NCBI RefSeq assembly: GCF_002101395.1
Contig: NZ_CP019706.1
Coordinates: 558,001-622,000 of the forward strand
Origin: Pantoea alhagi
GTDB taxonomy: Bacteria > Pseudomonadota > Gammaproteobacteria > Enterobacterales > Enterobacteriaceae
Length of the DNA: 64,000 nucleotides
Direction: 5' to 3'
Shown here: positions 24,710-33,044 of the stretch, piece by piece
Numbering within the stretch: position 1 is the stretch's first letter
Layout of the letters: every line of letters starts with the position of its first letter
Notes under the pieces: generated by a model
Database searches by the model: none
Told to the model about the DNA's origin: nothing
Seen by the model: the letters and a program-made list of their open reading frames with translations, nothing else
Position numbers and translations under genes: made by a program

Positions 24710-25198
24710 TTGAGTTATAACGTTATCAAACTGGTTCATGCCCTGGCTGCCGTAGCGGCAACCGGACCATTGCTTTTCGCCCCGTGGATGTCTGCACATT
24801 TGAAGCGCGGTCAGCCCCAAAATCAGGCCATTTTGCTTCGCGGGTTGGATGCTACCGACAGATATTACAATATTGCCGGTTGGGTATTAATGCTGAGCGG
24901 AATAGTGATGTTTTGGCTGCAGGATTGGCACCGTGTTTTCCAACTGTGGTTTTTACTTAGCGTAGCGATTTTTGTGCTGGACTCCCTGGCGGAGAAGCGT
25001 TTGCGCGATCCGGCTAACGATGCGTTGGCGACATTGCTGCCCGGAGAGGAGGGCTGGCAGGCGTCTGTTTCTCGTCTGCATAAGGCGGTAATTACACAGA
25101 TGGTTTGCACCGCGCTGATTCTGGTGGTGATGCTAATGCACAGCCAGTTGCAGATTAATCTGCTGACCCTTTCCCCTTTTTCCCGGCTTTTTAGCTGA
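24710..25198 (+). CDS. DUF2269-like integral membrane protein
   Basis: 162 residues, four predicted membrane helices (around residues 3-25, 50-70, 76-95, 130-150), with the family-like start NVIKLVHALAAVAATGPLLFAPW. Function unknown. The start is most likely TTG 24710, since a perfect GGAGG lies 8 nt upstream; no suitable ATG exists. It is separated from the AraC gene by 105 bp with an AT-rich stretch that could hold its own promoter, so membership of the preceding cluster is uncertain. Convergent with the NCS2 permease. Confidence 0.7.
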   Translation: MSYNVIKLVHALAAVAATGPLLFAPWMSAHLKRGQPQNQAILLRGLDATDRYYNIAGWVLMLSGIVMFWLQDWHRVFQLWFLLSVAIFVLDSLAEKRLRDPANDALATLLPGEEGWQASVSRLHKAVITQMVCTALILVVMLMHSQLQINLLTLSPFSRLFS

Positions 25199-25253
25199 GG
25201 GAACGCGTATCAAACAGGCGGCTCAGCAGCATGGAGAGCGGCGAGCAGACGAC

Positions 25254-26579
25254 TCAACCCCGATCCGCCACCGACAGCCTTTTCGGCAGCGGATTAAACA
25301 ATGCATTCAGTAGCACGGAAACCAGGCAGGCAGCGCTAATACCAGAGTGCAGAAGCGTCTGCACCCAGCCCGGAAAACGATCGTAAAAGCCTGGCATCAC
25401 CACCGGGATCGTGCCGAAAGCGATGGCGGTGGCGACAATCACTAAATTCATATTGTCCTTATAATCCACCTTCGCCAGCGTGCGGATCCCGCTGGCGGCA
25501 ACCGTACCAAACAACACCACGCCTGCCCCGCCCAACACCGGCATCGGAATTGCCGCAATCACCCTGCCCAGCACCGGCAGCAGGCCGAGCAAAATCAAAA
25601 TCACGCCGCCTGCCGCTACCACAAACCGGCTCTTGATACCGGTCATTGCCACCAGCCCGATATTCTGGGCAAAGGCGCTCTGCGGAAACGAATTGAACAG
25701 CGGCGACAGCGCGCTGGTTAACATATCGGCCCGCAAACCGCGTGCGATACGCTTCTCATCAACCGGCGTCCCGACAATCTCCCCTATCGCCACCAGCCCG
25801 GCAGTGGTTTCTGTCAGCAACACCAGCACAATCAACACCATCGATAAGATGGCCGCCAAATCAAACTGCGGCAGACCAAAACTCAACACGCCCGGCAGCG
25901 CGAACAGATCCCCGCTCATTATCCCGGAAAAATCCGCCTTGCCCACCGCCGCCGCTAACAGCGTACCCAGCGCCATCGCCACCAGCACCGCCAGACGCTT
26001 TAACCCGCCGCGCGCCACCTTGCTTAACAGCAAAACCAACGCCAGCGTCAGCGCAGCCAGCCCTATATTCTGCGGCGAACCCCAGTCCGGTGCTTTTGCA
26101 TTACCGCCCATCGCCCAGCGTGCCGCTACCGGCATCAGCGACAGACCAATTACCGTGATTACCGTGCCGGTCACCAGCGGGGGAAAAAAGCGGATCACAT
26201 GCGCGAAAAAGGGCGCGATCAACAGCCCGAACAGCGCCGAGCCGATAATCGCGCCGGCAACCACCGGTAACCCACCAGAGCCGGAAGCGATCCCTACCAG
26301 CGTGGAAACGCTGGCAAAAGAGACGCCCTGCACCAGCGGCAGACGCGCACCGAAACCGGGTAATCCCAGCGACTGCAACAGTGTCGCCACGCCGCTGACA
26401 AACAGCGCGGCAGTAATCAACAAGCCGATATCCGTTGCCGAAAGCCCGGCAGCGCTGCCGATAATCAACGGTGGCGCAATAATTCCGCCGTACATCGTTA
26501 ATACATGCTGCATTCCCCAGGCGAAAGTCTTACCCAGCGGATAACGCACATCTTCAGGCCTGACGCGATTCTCATTCAT
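25254..26579 (-). CDS. NCS2 purine permease, probable urate/xanthine transporter
   Basis: 441 residues, about 14 membrane helices. NCS2 hallmarks: the TM1 QH motif in WGMQHVLTMYGG, a conserved Glu in LTETTAGLVAIGEI, and the TM10 signature SFPQSAFAQNIGLVAMTG. Its place next to HIU hydrolase and OHCU decarboxylase points to uric acid (UacT-like) as substrate, and it is likely the counterpart of the Klebsiella urate permease. ATG 26579 follows an AAGGTG. Last gene of the nine-gene minus-strand operon, 64 bp after uraH. Confidence 0.88.
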   Translation of the reverse strand: MNENRVRPEDVRYPLGKTFAWGMQHVLTMYGGIIAPPLIIGSAAGLSATDIGLLITAALFVSGVATLLQSLGLPGFGARLPLVQGVSFASVSTLVGIASGSGGLPVVAGAIIGSALFGLLIAPFFAHVIRFFPPLVTGTVITVIGLSLMPVAARWAMGGNAKAPDWGSPQNIGLAALTLALVLLLSKVARGGLKRLAVLVAMALGTLLAAAVGKADFSGIMSGDLFALPGVLSFGLPQFDLAAILSMVLIVLVLLTETTAGLVAIGEIVGTPVDEKRIARGLRADMLTSALSPLFNSFPQSAFAQNIGLVAMTGIKSRFVVAAGGVILILLGLLPVLGRVIAAIPMPVLGGAGVVLFGTVAASGIRTLAKVDYKDNMNLVIVATAIAFGTIPVVMPGFYDRFPGWVQTLLHSGISAACLVSVLLNALFNPLPKRLSVADRG

Positions 26580-26643
26580 CGTGACACCTTTTGCAGTTGC
26601 GGACCGGTACATCACCGGACAGAGAGGGAATCAACGCGACCGC

Positions 26644-26979
26644 TCAGCTGCCGCGATAGGTTGACCAGGACCAGGGGGAAATCAGAAAAGGCAAATGATA
26701 GTGGCTGCCCGCCTGAGCGATAACAAAATCGATCTGCGCGCTGACATACAGCGCATCACGCCCGCTACCGGCAAAATAGTCGCCAATCTCTGCCGTCAGG
26801 CGATAGTGACCAGGCGTTAGCGGTTCAGCCGACAAGCTTTTGATGCGGCCATCTGCATCAGTTTTTGCCACTGTTAACGTCAGCCATCCTTCTGTACTGC
26901 ACTGCTCCAGCGTCACGCTAACTGCCGCTGCCGGAGTACCCAGCGCGGTATCAAGAATATGGGTGGATATGGCACTCAT
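26644..26979 (-). CDS. uraH: 5-Hydroxyisourate hydrolase (transthyretin-like)
   Basis: 111 residues, the usual size. It begins ISTHILDTALGTPA (catalytic His in the STHILD motif) and ends with the family signature YRGS. It opens 5-hydroxyisourate to OHCU. There is no signal peptide, so it is cytosolic. It overlaps uraD by 4 nt. The urate oxidase that makes its substrate (hpxO in Klebsiella) is not in the window. Confidence 0.95.
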   Translation of the reverse strand: MSAISTHILDTALGTPAAAVSVTLEQCSTEGWLTLTVAKTDADGRIKSLSAEPLTPGHYRLTAEIGDYFAGSGRDALYVSAQIDFVIAQAGSHYHLPFLISPWSWSTYRGS

Positions 26980-27467
26980 ATAATGCTCTCCTGTAAACGC
27001 AACAGCGTAATTTCACGCAGCTGGCCTAACGCTTCCCCCAGCTCCTGCGCTGGCGTATTCGCCAGACGCCGCTGCAGTTCAGCCAGCATCTCCTGGCCGC
27101 TGCGGCCTTTAGCACGAATCAAAAACAGATAGCCAAAGCGCTGCTCATAATCCTGATTGGCAATGCGCAGCGCCTGCCGGAGCTCAGCGTCTTCGCCAAC
27201 CGCAGCCTGCTCCTGCCGCGATAACGCCGCCTCTTTATGCTCTCCACGGGCACGCTCGCCAATGCGCGGATGCGCCGCCAGCGCCTGCACAAAATCCGCT
27301 TCTCCCCACTCTTGCGCCAGCAGACGCGCCTGCTGACAGAGCGCCCCCAGCGAGGCGTAAGGACGCGCCGCAACCATCGCCTGCTGCCAGCGTTTAATCG
27401 CCACGCAATGGGCCAGCACAGCCTGCGCCTGCTCAGGAGGAAGTTGATTAAAACCGGCAAGCTTCAT
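26976..27467 (-). CDS. uraD: OHCU decarboxylase
   Basis: 163 residues, all-alpha. Motifs: FVQALAAHPRIGE with the catalytic His of HPRIG, and YEQRFGYLFLIRAKGRS. It decarboxylates 2-oxo-4-hydroxy-4-carboxy-5-ureidoimidazoline to (S)-allantoin. Not fused to uraH but translationally coupled to it (4-nt overlap) and to hpxK upstream (start shares one base with its stop). Confidence 0.95.
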   Translation of the reverse strand: MKLAGFNQLPPEQAQAVLAHCVAIKRWQQAMVAARPYASLGALCQQARLLAQEWGEADFVQALAAHPRIGERARGEHKEAALSRQEQAAVGEDAELRQALRIANQDYEQRFGYLFLIRAKGRSGQEMLAELQRRLANTPAQELGEALGQLREITLLRLQESII

Positions 27468-28759
27468 CAGACTACCTCCCGGCCCGGCATCGCCAGCGGC
27501 GTAAAACTGGCGGCGAAACGCTCTACCGTCAGCAGCGCAGCCTGTACAGCCTGGGCTACGTCCGGTTGAGTGACCGCTTCTGCCGGATGATGGCTAATGC
27601 CACCGGCGCAGCGTATAAACAGCATGCCGACCGGCCAGCGCTCAGCAATAGCGATAGCGTCGTGACCGGCTCCGCTGGGTAGAGAAAGCGAACGTCCCTG
27701 CACCTGAGCTACCGCATCGCTTAACGCCCGCTGCAACTCAGGGTCACAGCGCGTGGCGTTGATTGCATAGTATTCCGTGGAGTGAAATGTTACGCCGCGC
27801 CGCCGCGCTATCGCCTCGCCCTGCGCCAGCAGATCCGCCAGCAGCGCCGTCAGCTGCGCATCGTCAGGACCACGAATATCCAGCGACAACTCCACCTCGC
27901 CAGGGATCACATTCACCGCGCCGGAGGTGCACTGTAGCGTGCCAACGGTGGCGACGCGTTGCTGTCCGTAGCGGCGGGTCATCTGTTCAATATCAACAAT
28001 CCATTCGGCGGCGGCGGCCAGCGCATCTTTACGCTGCGCCATCGGCACAGTTCCGGCATGACCCGCTTCGCCCTGAAAGCGGCAGCTCAGCCGACGCGCA
28101 CCGTTAATTGCTGTTACCACGCCCAGCGCCAGATCGGCCTGCTCCAGACAGGGCCCCTGCTCAATATGCAGTTCGAGATAGGCGGCGATCTCTTCTGGCG
28201 CACGTGCGGCCTTGCCTGTATTGGCGATATCCAGTCCGACATCTTTCATCGCCTGCGCAACGGTAATTGAGTTGCCGTCGGCTACGGCGGACCAGCTTTC
28301 CGGCCAGCTGCCGGTAAGCCCCCTGCTGCCCAGCAGCGTGATGCCGAAGCGGGTGCCCTCTTCATCGCCAAAGCCGACTACCTCAATCGCCAGCGGCAGG
28401 CGGCGCTGCTGCTGATGCAGCCAGCTGACGATTTCAATAGCGCTCAGCACTCCCAGCATGCCGTCATAGCGCCCGGCATTGCGCACCGTATCCAGATGAG
28501 AGCCGAGCAGCAGCGCCTGTGCGCCAGGCTCTGCCCCTTCATAACGACCACAAATGTTGCCTACCGCATCCTGCCAGACACGCATGCCCGCTGCCCGCAT
28601 CCACTCGCCGACAAGAGCGTTAGCCTGCAAATGCTCAGGCGACAGATAGACCCGCGTCAGGCCATCCGGGCTTTCGCTGATCTGCGCCAGCGCATCGCAG
28701 CGTGCCATTACGCGGGCGGCAGCCCGCTCCGCCTCACTGAGGTTCATCGATGGATTCAC
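27467..28759 (-). CDS. hpxK: Allantoate amidohydrolase (M20 family, HpxK/AllC type)
   Basis: 430 residues. Dinuclear metal-site motifs of the M20 hydantoinase/carbamoylase group: GSHLDTVRNAGRYDG (His, Asp), GFGDEEGTRFG (Glu pair) and HIEQGPCLEQ (His). It releases CO2 and NH3 from allantoate to give ureidoglycine, the substrate of the next-door HpxJ. The start at 28759 overlaps the hpxJ stop (ATGA). Alternatives in the family (beta-ureidopropionase, N-carbamoyl amino-acid hydrolase) are unlikely here given the pathway context. Confidence 0.92.
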   Translation of the reverse strand: MNPSMNLSEAERAAARVMARCDALAQISESPDGLTRVYLSPEHLQANALVGEWMRAAGMRVWQDAVGNICGRYEGAEPGAQALLLGSHLDTVRNAGRYDGMLGVLSAIEIVSWLHQQQRRLPLAIEVVGFGDEEGTRFGITLLGSRGLTGSWPESWSAVADGNSITVAQAMKDVGLDIANTGKAARAPEEIAAYLELHIEQGPCLEQADLALGVVTAINGARRLSCRFQGEAGHAGTVPMAQRKDALAAAAEWIVDIEQMTRRYGQQRVATVGTLQCTSGAVNVIPGEVELSLDIRGPDDAQLTALLADLLAQGEAIARRRGVTFHSTEYYAINATRCDPELQRALSDAVAQVQGRSLSLPSGAGHDAIAIAERWPVGMLFIRCAGGISHHPAEAVTQPDVAQAVQAALLTVERFAASFTPLAMPGREVV

Positions 28760-29997
28760 AGGCGGCCCTCGCGGTTATAGCGGTCCCATGCTGCCTGCAG
28801 CGCCGCGCCCTGTACGGTTTTAAATCCGAGATGATTTAATACCGCTTCCAGCGCGCTCAGCGTCTGCATAACGCAATCTTTACGTGCGTTATAGCCCATG
28901 GTGCCGATCCGCCAGACCTTGCCGATCAGCGGGCCAAACGAGGTGCCGATTTCAATGGCGAAATCTTCCAGCATCAGTTTACGCACCTGCTCGCCGTTGA
29001 TACCCGCCGGGATCACCACCCCCAGCACATTGTTCATCTTGTGACGCACATCGCCGAACACCTCCAGTCCCATCGCCTGGATACCGGTCAGCATCGCTTC
29101 GCCGTGCAGTCGGTGGCGCGCAATGGTGTTATCCAGCCCTTCCTGCAGAATTAAACGGGCACATTCGCGCGCCCCAAACAGCGCGGTGGTAGCTTCGGTA
29201 TGATGATTCAGCCGCTCCGGTCCCCAGTAATCCATAATCATGCCGAGGTCGAAATAGTTGGACCAGATCATCTGATCGTCGCCATCCTGATGCTCAGCGG
29301 TGCGGATGCCTTCCTCCACGCGTTTACGCCTGCGGATCACCTCTTCCATGCGCGCGCTGAGCGTGATCGGCGCGGTGCCGGAAGGGCCGCCCAGACATTT
29401 CTGCATCCCGGCGGATACCGCATCCAGCCCCCAGGCATCACTTTCCAGCGCATTACCACCCAGCGAGGCGGTGGCGTCGGTGTAAAACAGCACGTCGTAG
29501 CGCCGACAAATCGCGCCCAGCTCCGCCAGCGGCTGCAGCATTGTAGTTGAGGTATCGCCCTGCACCGTCAGCAGCAGACGCGGGCGTACACGCCTGATGG
29601 CATCTTCAATCTGGTCAGGCGTAAAGACTTCGCCCCACGGCACTTCAATGGTATGCACTTCGGCGCGGCAGCGACGCGCAATCTCGCACAGCAGATGACC
29701 GAAGCGGCCAAACACCGGCACCAGCACCTTATCGCCGGGGCGGATCGCCGAGAGCAGGATCGCCTCGATCCCGGCGCGCGAGGTGCCGTCAATCAGCATC
29801 GTCCAGCGGTTTTCGGTGCGGAAAACGCCGCGATAAAGCGTCATCACTTCATTCATGTAATGCGTCATTGCCGGATCGTACTGCCCGATCAGCTGGCTCG
29901 ACATCGCACGCAGCACGCGCGGATCGGCGTTGATGGGGCCGGGTCCCATCAGCAGGCGCGGCGGCGGATTGATTTGTTCGAATTGTGAGATATCCAT
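28756..29997 (-). CDS. hpxJ: Ureidoglycine-glyoxylate aminotransferase HpxJ (PucG-like)
   Basis: 413 residues, class V PLP aminotransferase. The N-terminal LLMGPGPINADPRVLRAM, the DGTSRAGIEA loop, TDATASLGG (PLP-binding Asp) and SAGMQKCLGGPSG (Schiff-base Lys) match the Klebsiella HpxJ/Bacillus PucG group rather than ordinary serine-glyoxylate aminotransferases. It moves the amino group of ureidoglycine to glyoxylate, giving oxalurate and glycine. Followed 4 nt in overlap by hpxK; preceded 13 bp by the ABC ATPase. Confidence 0.93.
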   Translation of the reverse strand: MDISQFEQINPPPRLLMGPGPINADPRVLRAMSSQLIGQYDPAMTHYMNEVMTLYRGVFRTENRWTMLIDGTSRAGIEAILLSAIRPGDKVLVPVFGRFGHLLCEIARRCRAEVHTIEVPWGEVFTPDQIEDAIRRVRPRLLLTVQGDTSTTMLQPLAELGAICRRYDVLFYTDATASLGGNALESDAWGLDAVSAGMQKCLGGPSGTAPITLSARMEEVIRRRKRVEEGIRTAEHQDGDDQMIWSNYFDLGMIMDYWGPERLNHHTEATTALFGARECARLILQEGLDNTIARHRLHGEAMLTGIQAMGLEVFGDVRHKMNNVLGVVIPAGINGEQVRKLMLEDFAIEIGTSFGPLIGKVWRIGTMGYNARKDCVMQTLSALEAVLNHLGFKTVQGAALQAAWDRYNREGRL

Positions 29998-30010
29998 GCG
30001 TTGTTCCTTA

Positions 30011-30748
30011 TCAGTTAAGTCCGCGAACCGAAGAGATAAACTGTTTCAGCTCCGCTGTCTGTGGGCTGGCAAATAGCGTTTTACTCTCGCCCTGTTCCCA
30101 GACGCGCCCCTGGTGCATAAACACCACGCGGTCGCCCACTTCACGGGCGAAATTCATTTCATGCGTTACCAGGATCAGCGTCATCCCCTCCGCCGCCAGC
30201 TGCTCCAGCACTTTCAGCACTTCGCCCACCAGCTCGGGATCGAGCGCAGAGGTAATCTCGTCGCAGAGCAGCACTTTGGGGTTCATTGCCAGCGCACGGG
30301 CGATAGCTACCCGCTGCTGCTGACCGCCGGAGAGATTCGACGGGTAATAGTCGATGCGATCCCCAAGTCCCACCTTTTCCAGCATCTGCCACGCCAGCGC
30401 GCGACACTCGGCCGGTTTCATCTTTAATACCCGGCGCGGTGCCAGCATCACGTTCTCCAGCGCCGTCATATGGGGAAAAAGGTTAAAGCTCTGAAAGACC
30501 ATTCCCACTGAGCGGCTAATCTCCCGCGCCTGCGACTCGCGATCGGTAACTGTTATACCGCCCAGCTTAATGCTGCCTTCCTGATACCCTTCCAGCCCAT
30601 TCATGCAGCGCAACAACGTGCTTTTTCCTGAACCGCTGCGGCCGATGATCGAAATCACCTCGCCACCTTCGATATCCAAATCGACACCCTTCAGCACATG
30701 GTTCGCGCCGTAATATTTCTGTACCTGATTAATGGTGATGAGCGGCAT
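30011..30748 (-). CDS. ABC transporter ATPase, polar amino acid type (purine-derivative uptake)
   Basis: 245 residues. Walker A GRSGSGKSTLL, Q-loop VFQSFNLFPHMT, signature LSGGQQQRVAIARAL, Walker B VLLCDEITSALDPE, switch His in THEMNF. This is the GlnQ/HisP-like importer class. It overlaps the upstream permease by 20 nt. Inside this operon the importer probably serves a pathway intermediate such as allantoin, allantoate or oxalurate; the actual ligand is not shown by sequence. Confidence 0.93.
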   Translation of the reverse strand: MPLITINQVQKYYGANHVLKGVDLDIEGGEVISIIGRSGSGKSTLLRCMNGLEGYQEGSIKLGGITVTDRESQAREISRSVGMVFQSFNLFPHMTALENVMLAPRRVLKMKPAECRALAWQMLEKVGLGDRIDYYPSNLSGGQQQRVAIARALAMNPKVLLCDEITSALDPELVGEVLKVLEQLAAEGMTLILVTHEMNFAREVGDRVVFMHQGRVWEQGESKTLFASPQTAELKQFISSVRGLN

Positions 30749-31385
30749 GACATTTTTTCTCCAGATACTGGCTGTAGCGCGACAGCGGGTAACACATCAG
30801 GAAATAGCCCAACGCCACCAGGCCAAAAACCCGGAACGGCTGATAAGTGACATTGGTGAGAATGGTGGCGGCCTTGGTCAGTTCGACGAAGCCAATAATC
30901 GACGCCAGCGCGGTGCCCTTGATCACCTGCACCGCAAAGCCAACGGTGGGCGCGATGCCGATACGCATCGCCTGCGGCGCGATAACCCGTAGCAGCGTCT
31001 GACCGAAATGCAGTCCCAGACAGCGCGATGCCTCCCACTGTCCCTGCGGCAGCGCCCGAATACTGCCGTACCAGATATCCACCAGGAAGGCGCTGCTGTA
31101 GAGCGTCAGCGCCAGCGCAGCGGCGCTCCAGGGAGACAGATCAATGCCGAACAGCGCCGGGCCGAAAAAAGCAAGAAACAGCTGCATCAGCAGCGGTGTC
31201 CCCTGAAACAGCTCGGTATAGCCACGCACCAGTCGCTGCGGCCAGCGGCGACGCGTCAGGCGCAGCAGCAACAGCGGCAGCGTCATTAACGCCCCGCCCA
31301 GAAACGCCGTCAGCGACAGCAGCACCGTCCAGCGCGCCGCCAGCAGCAGATTGCGCACGATATCCCAGTCGGTAAAGGTATTCAT
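30729..31385 (-). CDS. ABC transporter permease, amino acid type (second permease)
   Basis: 218 residues, about five membrane helices, with the HisM/GlnP-type EAA loop (QGQWEASRCLGLHFGQTLLRVIAPQ) that contacts the ATPase. ATG 31385 overlaps the stop of the other permease (ATGA); this is preferred to an in-frame upstream start. It forms a heterodimeric channel with the gene at 31382-32047. Confidence 0.92.
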   Translation of the reverse strand: MNTFTDWDIVRNLLLAARWTVLLSLTAFLGGALMTLPLLLLRLTRRRWPQRLVRGYTELFQGTPLLMQLFLAFFGPALFGIDLSPWSAAALALTLYSSAFLVDIWYGSIRALPQGQWEASRCLGLHFGQTLLRVIAPQAMRIGIAPTVGFAVQVIKGTALASIIGFVELTKAATILTNVTYQPFRVFGLVALGYFLMCYPLSRYSQYLEKKCHAAHHH

Positions 31386-32047
31386 CCTGTGGCTCCAAAC
31401 CATTTCCGGCCCGCCGCCAGTAGCAGCTGACGCATCATCATCGACAGCAGCAGGTAGATCAGCGTCGAAACCAGATAGACTTCAAAACTTAAAAAGGTGC
31501 GCGACTGGATCAGGTTGGCGGCAAAGGTCAGCTCCTCGTAAGAGACTTGCGAAACCACCGAGGAGCCGAGCATGACGATAATGCACTGGCTGACCAGGGC
31601 CGGATAGATGCGCTGCATGGCGGGCGGTAGCACGATGCGCAGAAAAGTTTGCGTATAGCTCAGCCCCAGCACGCGCCCGGCTTCCCACTGCCCTTTCGGC
31701 GTAGCCTGAATGCCGGCGCGGATAATCTCGGTGCTGTAGGCACCAAGGTTGATCAACATTGCCAGCAGCGCCGCCTCCCCCGCCGTCAGCTTCAGTCCGG
31801 TTGCCGGCAGGCCAAAGACAATGAAAAAGAGCTGCACCACAAACGGCGTATTGCGGATCAGCTCGACATAGCCGCCCCATATGCGGCTCAGCCAGCCCGG
31901 TTTACCGCTGCGCAGCGCCGCGCCCAGGATGCCCAATGCCACACCGCCCAGCGTGGCCAGCACCGTCAGCTGGACAGTGACCCACGCCCCCGCCAGCAGC
32001 TGCGGCCAGTAAGGCCACAGCGCGCTAAAGTTGAGTTGCCCGCTCAT
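31382..32047 (-). CDS. ABC transporter permease, amino acid type (first permease)
   Basis: 221 residues, five predicted membrane helices, with the EAA loop KGQWEAGRVLGLSYTQTFLRIVLPPA. Start at ATG 32047, with AAGGG about 8 nt upstream; a GTG codon directly before it is an alternative. Separated from the substrate-binding gene by 10 bp and coupled to the next permease by 4-nt overlap. Confidence 0.92.
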   Translation of the reverse strand: MSGQLNFSALWPYWPQLLAGAWVTVQLTVLATLGGVALGILGAALRSGKPGWLSRIWGGYVELIRNTPFVVQLFFIVFGLPATGLKLTAGEAALLAMLINLGAYSTEIIRAGIQATPKGQWEAGRVLGLSYTQTFLRIVLPPAMQRIYPALVSQCIIVMLGSSVVSQVSYEELTFAANLIQSRTFLSFEVYLVSTLIYLLLSMMMRQLLLAAGRKWFGATG

Positions 32048-32057
32048 CACGTCGCCC

Positions 32058-32846
32058 TTATGCGCCGAGGTTGGCTGGCAGCGGCGCTTTCAGCCACTGT
32101 TGCGATAGCTTTTTCAGCGTGCCGTTCTGAATACCCTGTTCAATCAGCGCGTCAATTTTCGCTTTCAGCGCCGGTTCGCCTTTTTTCAGGCCGATATAGC
32201 AGGGCGAATCTTTCAGCATAAACTGCGCCACCGGCGCTTTGTCGGCGTTCTGACGCGCAATAGCGGCCACGACCAGATTGCCGGTGGCAACATACTGCAC
32301 CTGCCCGGAGAGATATGCAGAGAGCGTGGTGTTGTTATCCTCGTAGCGTTTTACCGTGGCATCTTTTGGTGCCACGTCGCTCAACACCATATCCTCTACC
32401 GCGCCGCGCGTGACGCCAATGCTTTTGCCGCTAAGCGCCGCCGCACCGCTTAGCGCAGGCTCGCTTTTCGGCCCGAATACGCCAAGAAAGAAAGGCGCGT
32501 AAGCGCGGCTGAAGTCGATGGCTTTGGCGCGCTCAGGGTTTTTACCAAGACTGGAGATCACCAGATCGACCTTATCAGTTTGCAGATAGGGCACGCGGTT
32601 GGCGCTGGTTACTGGCACCAGCTGCAACTTTAGTTTCATCTGGCTGGCGAGATATTTCGCCATATCGATATCATATCCCTGCGGTTGCAGATCGGTACCG
32701 ACCGAACCAAACGGCGGGAAATCCTGCGGCACCGCTACGCGCAGCACGCCGCGCTGCTCGATGGCCTGTAGCCCGTCGGCCAACGCGCTGCCCAGTTGGG
32801 TGAACATCAATGCCGCGCCCATCATGATCATGGATAATTTTTTCAT
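32058..32846 (-). CDS. Periplasmic substrate-binding protein of the ABC importer (SBP_bac_3)
   Basis: 262 residues with a signal peptide cleaved after GSALA (about residue 23). The domain starts QRGVLRVAVPQDFPPFGSVG, typical of polar amino acid-binding proteins, with DLVISSLGKNPERAKAIDFS. Ligand unknown; operon context suggests a ureide or related nitrogen compound. First gene of the nine-gene catabolic operon, and so nearest to the regulatory region shared with the RpiR gene side. Confidence 0.92.
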   Translation of the reverse strand: MKKLSMIMMGAALMFTQLGSALADGLQAIEQRGVLRVAVPQDFPPFGSVGTDLQPQGYDIDMAKYLASQMKLKLQLVPVTSANRVPYLQTDKVDLVISSLGKNPERAKAIDFSRAYAPFFLGVFGPKSEPALSGAAALSGKSIGVTRGAVEDMVLSDVAPKDATVKRYEDNNTTLSAYLSGQVQYVATGNLVVAAIARQNADKAPVAQFMLKDSPCYIGLKKGEPALKAKIDALIEQGIQNGTLKKLSQQWLKAPLPANLGA

Positions 32847-32871
32847 ATCTGTTTTGCCCCGGAGTGAAATA

Positions 32872-32906
32872 TTGCAACAAAAGATTCGTCACAAAACTTT
32901 CTGCAA
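32872..32906. promoter_or_regulatory. Candidate operator upstream of the ABC/hpxJK operon
   Basis: TTGCAACAAAAG (32872-32883) and CTTTCTGCAA (32897-32906) form an imperfect inverted repeat in the promoter region of the substrate-binding gene. Its minus-strand half CTTTTGTTGCA is nearly repeated before hpxW at 33899-33909 (CTTTTGTTTCA), suggesting one regulator for both operons, plausibly the RpiR protein between them. Confidence 0.35.
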
Positions 32907-33025
32907 CTAATGTGCCAGGTGCAGAACAGAGGAATGAAGGAGGTAAAAAGCGTAAAACGGCCCGTTTATCAGGCCGTCATCAAAAGAAGAAGAGAAAGAA
33001 AAAGAGTGTGCTGTAAAGGCGCAAA

Positions 33026-33040
33026 GCACCAAAATGGTGC
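33026..33040 (-). terminator. Possible terminator after the RpiR gene
   Basis: GCACCA/TGGTGC stem with a 3-nt loop, followed on the minus strand only by TTTG; it lies 5 nt past the stop codon. Weak. Confidence 0.35.
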
Positions 33041-33044
33041 CCCA

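Noticed and set aside
25480..26544. 354-codon ORF antisense to the NCS2 permease
   Set aside because: Low-complexity Pro/Ala/Ser-rich shadow of a GC-rich membrane protein gene.
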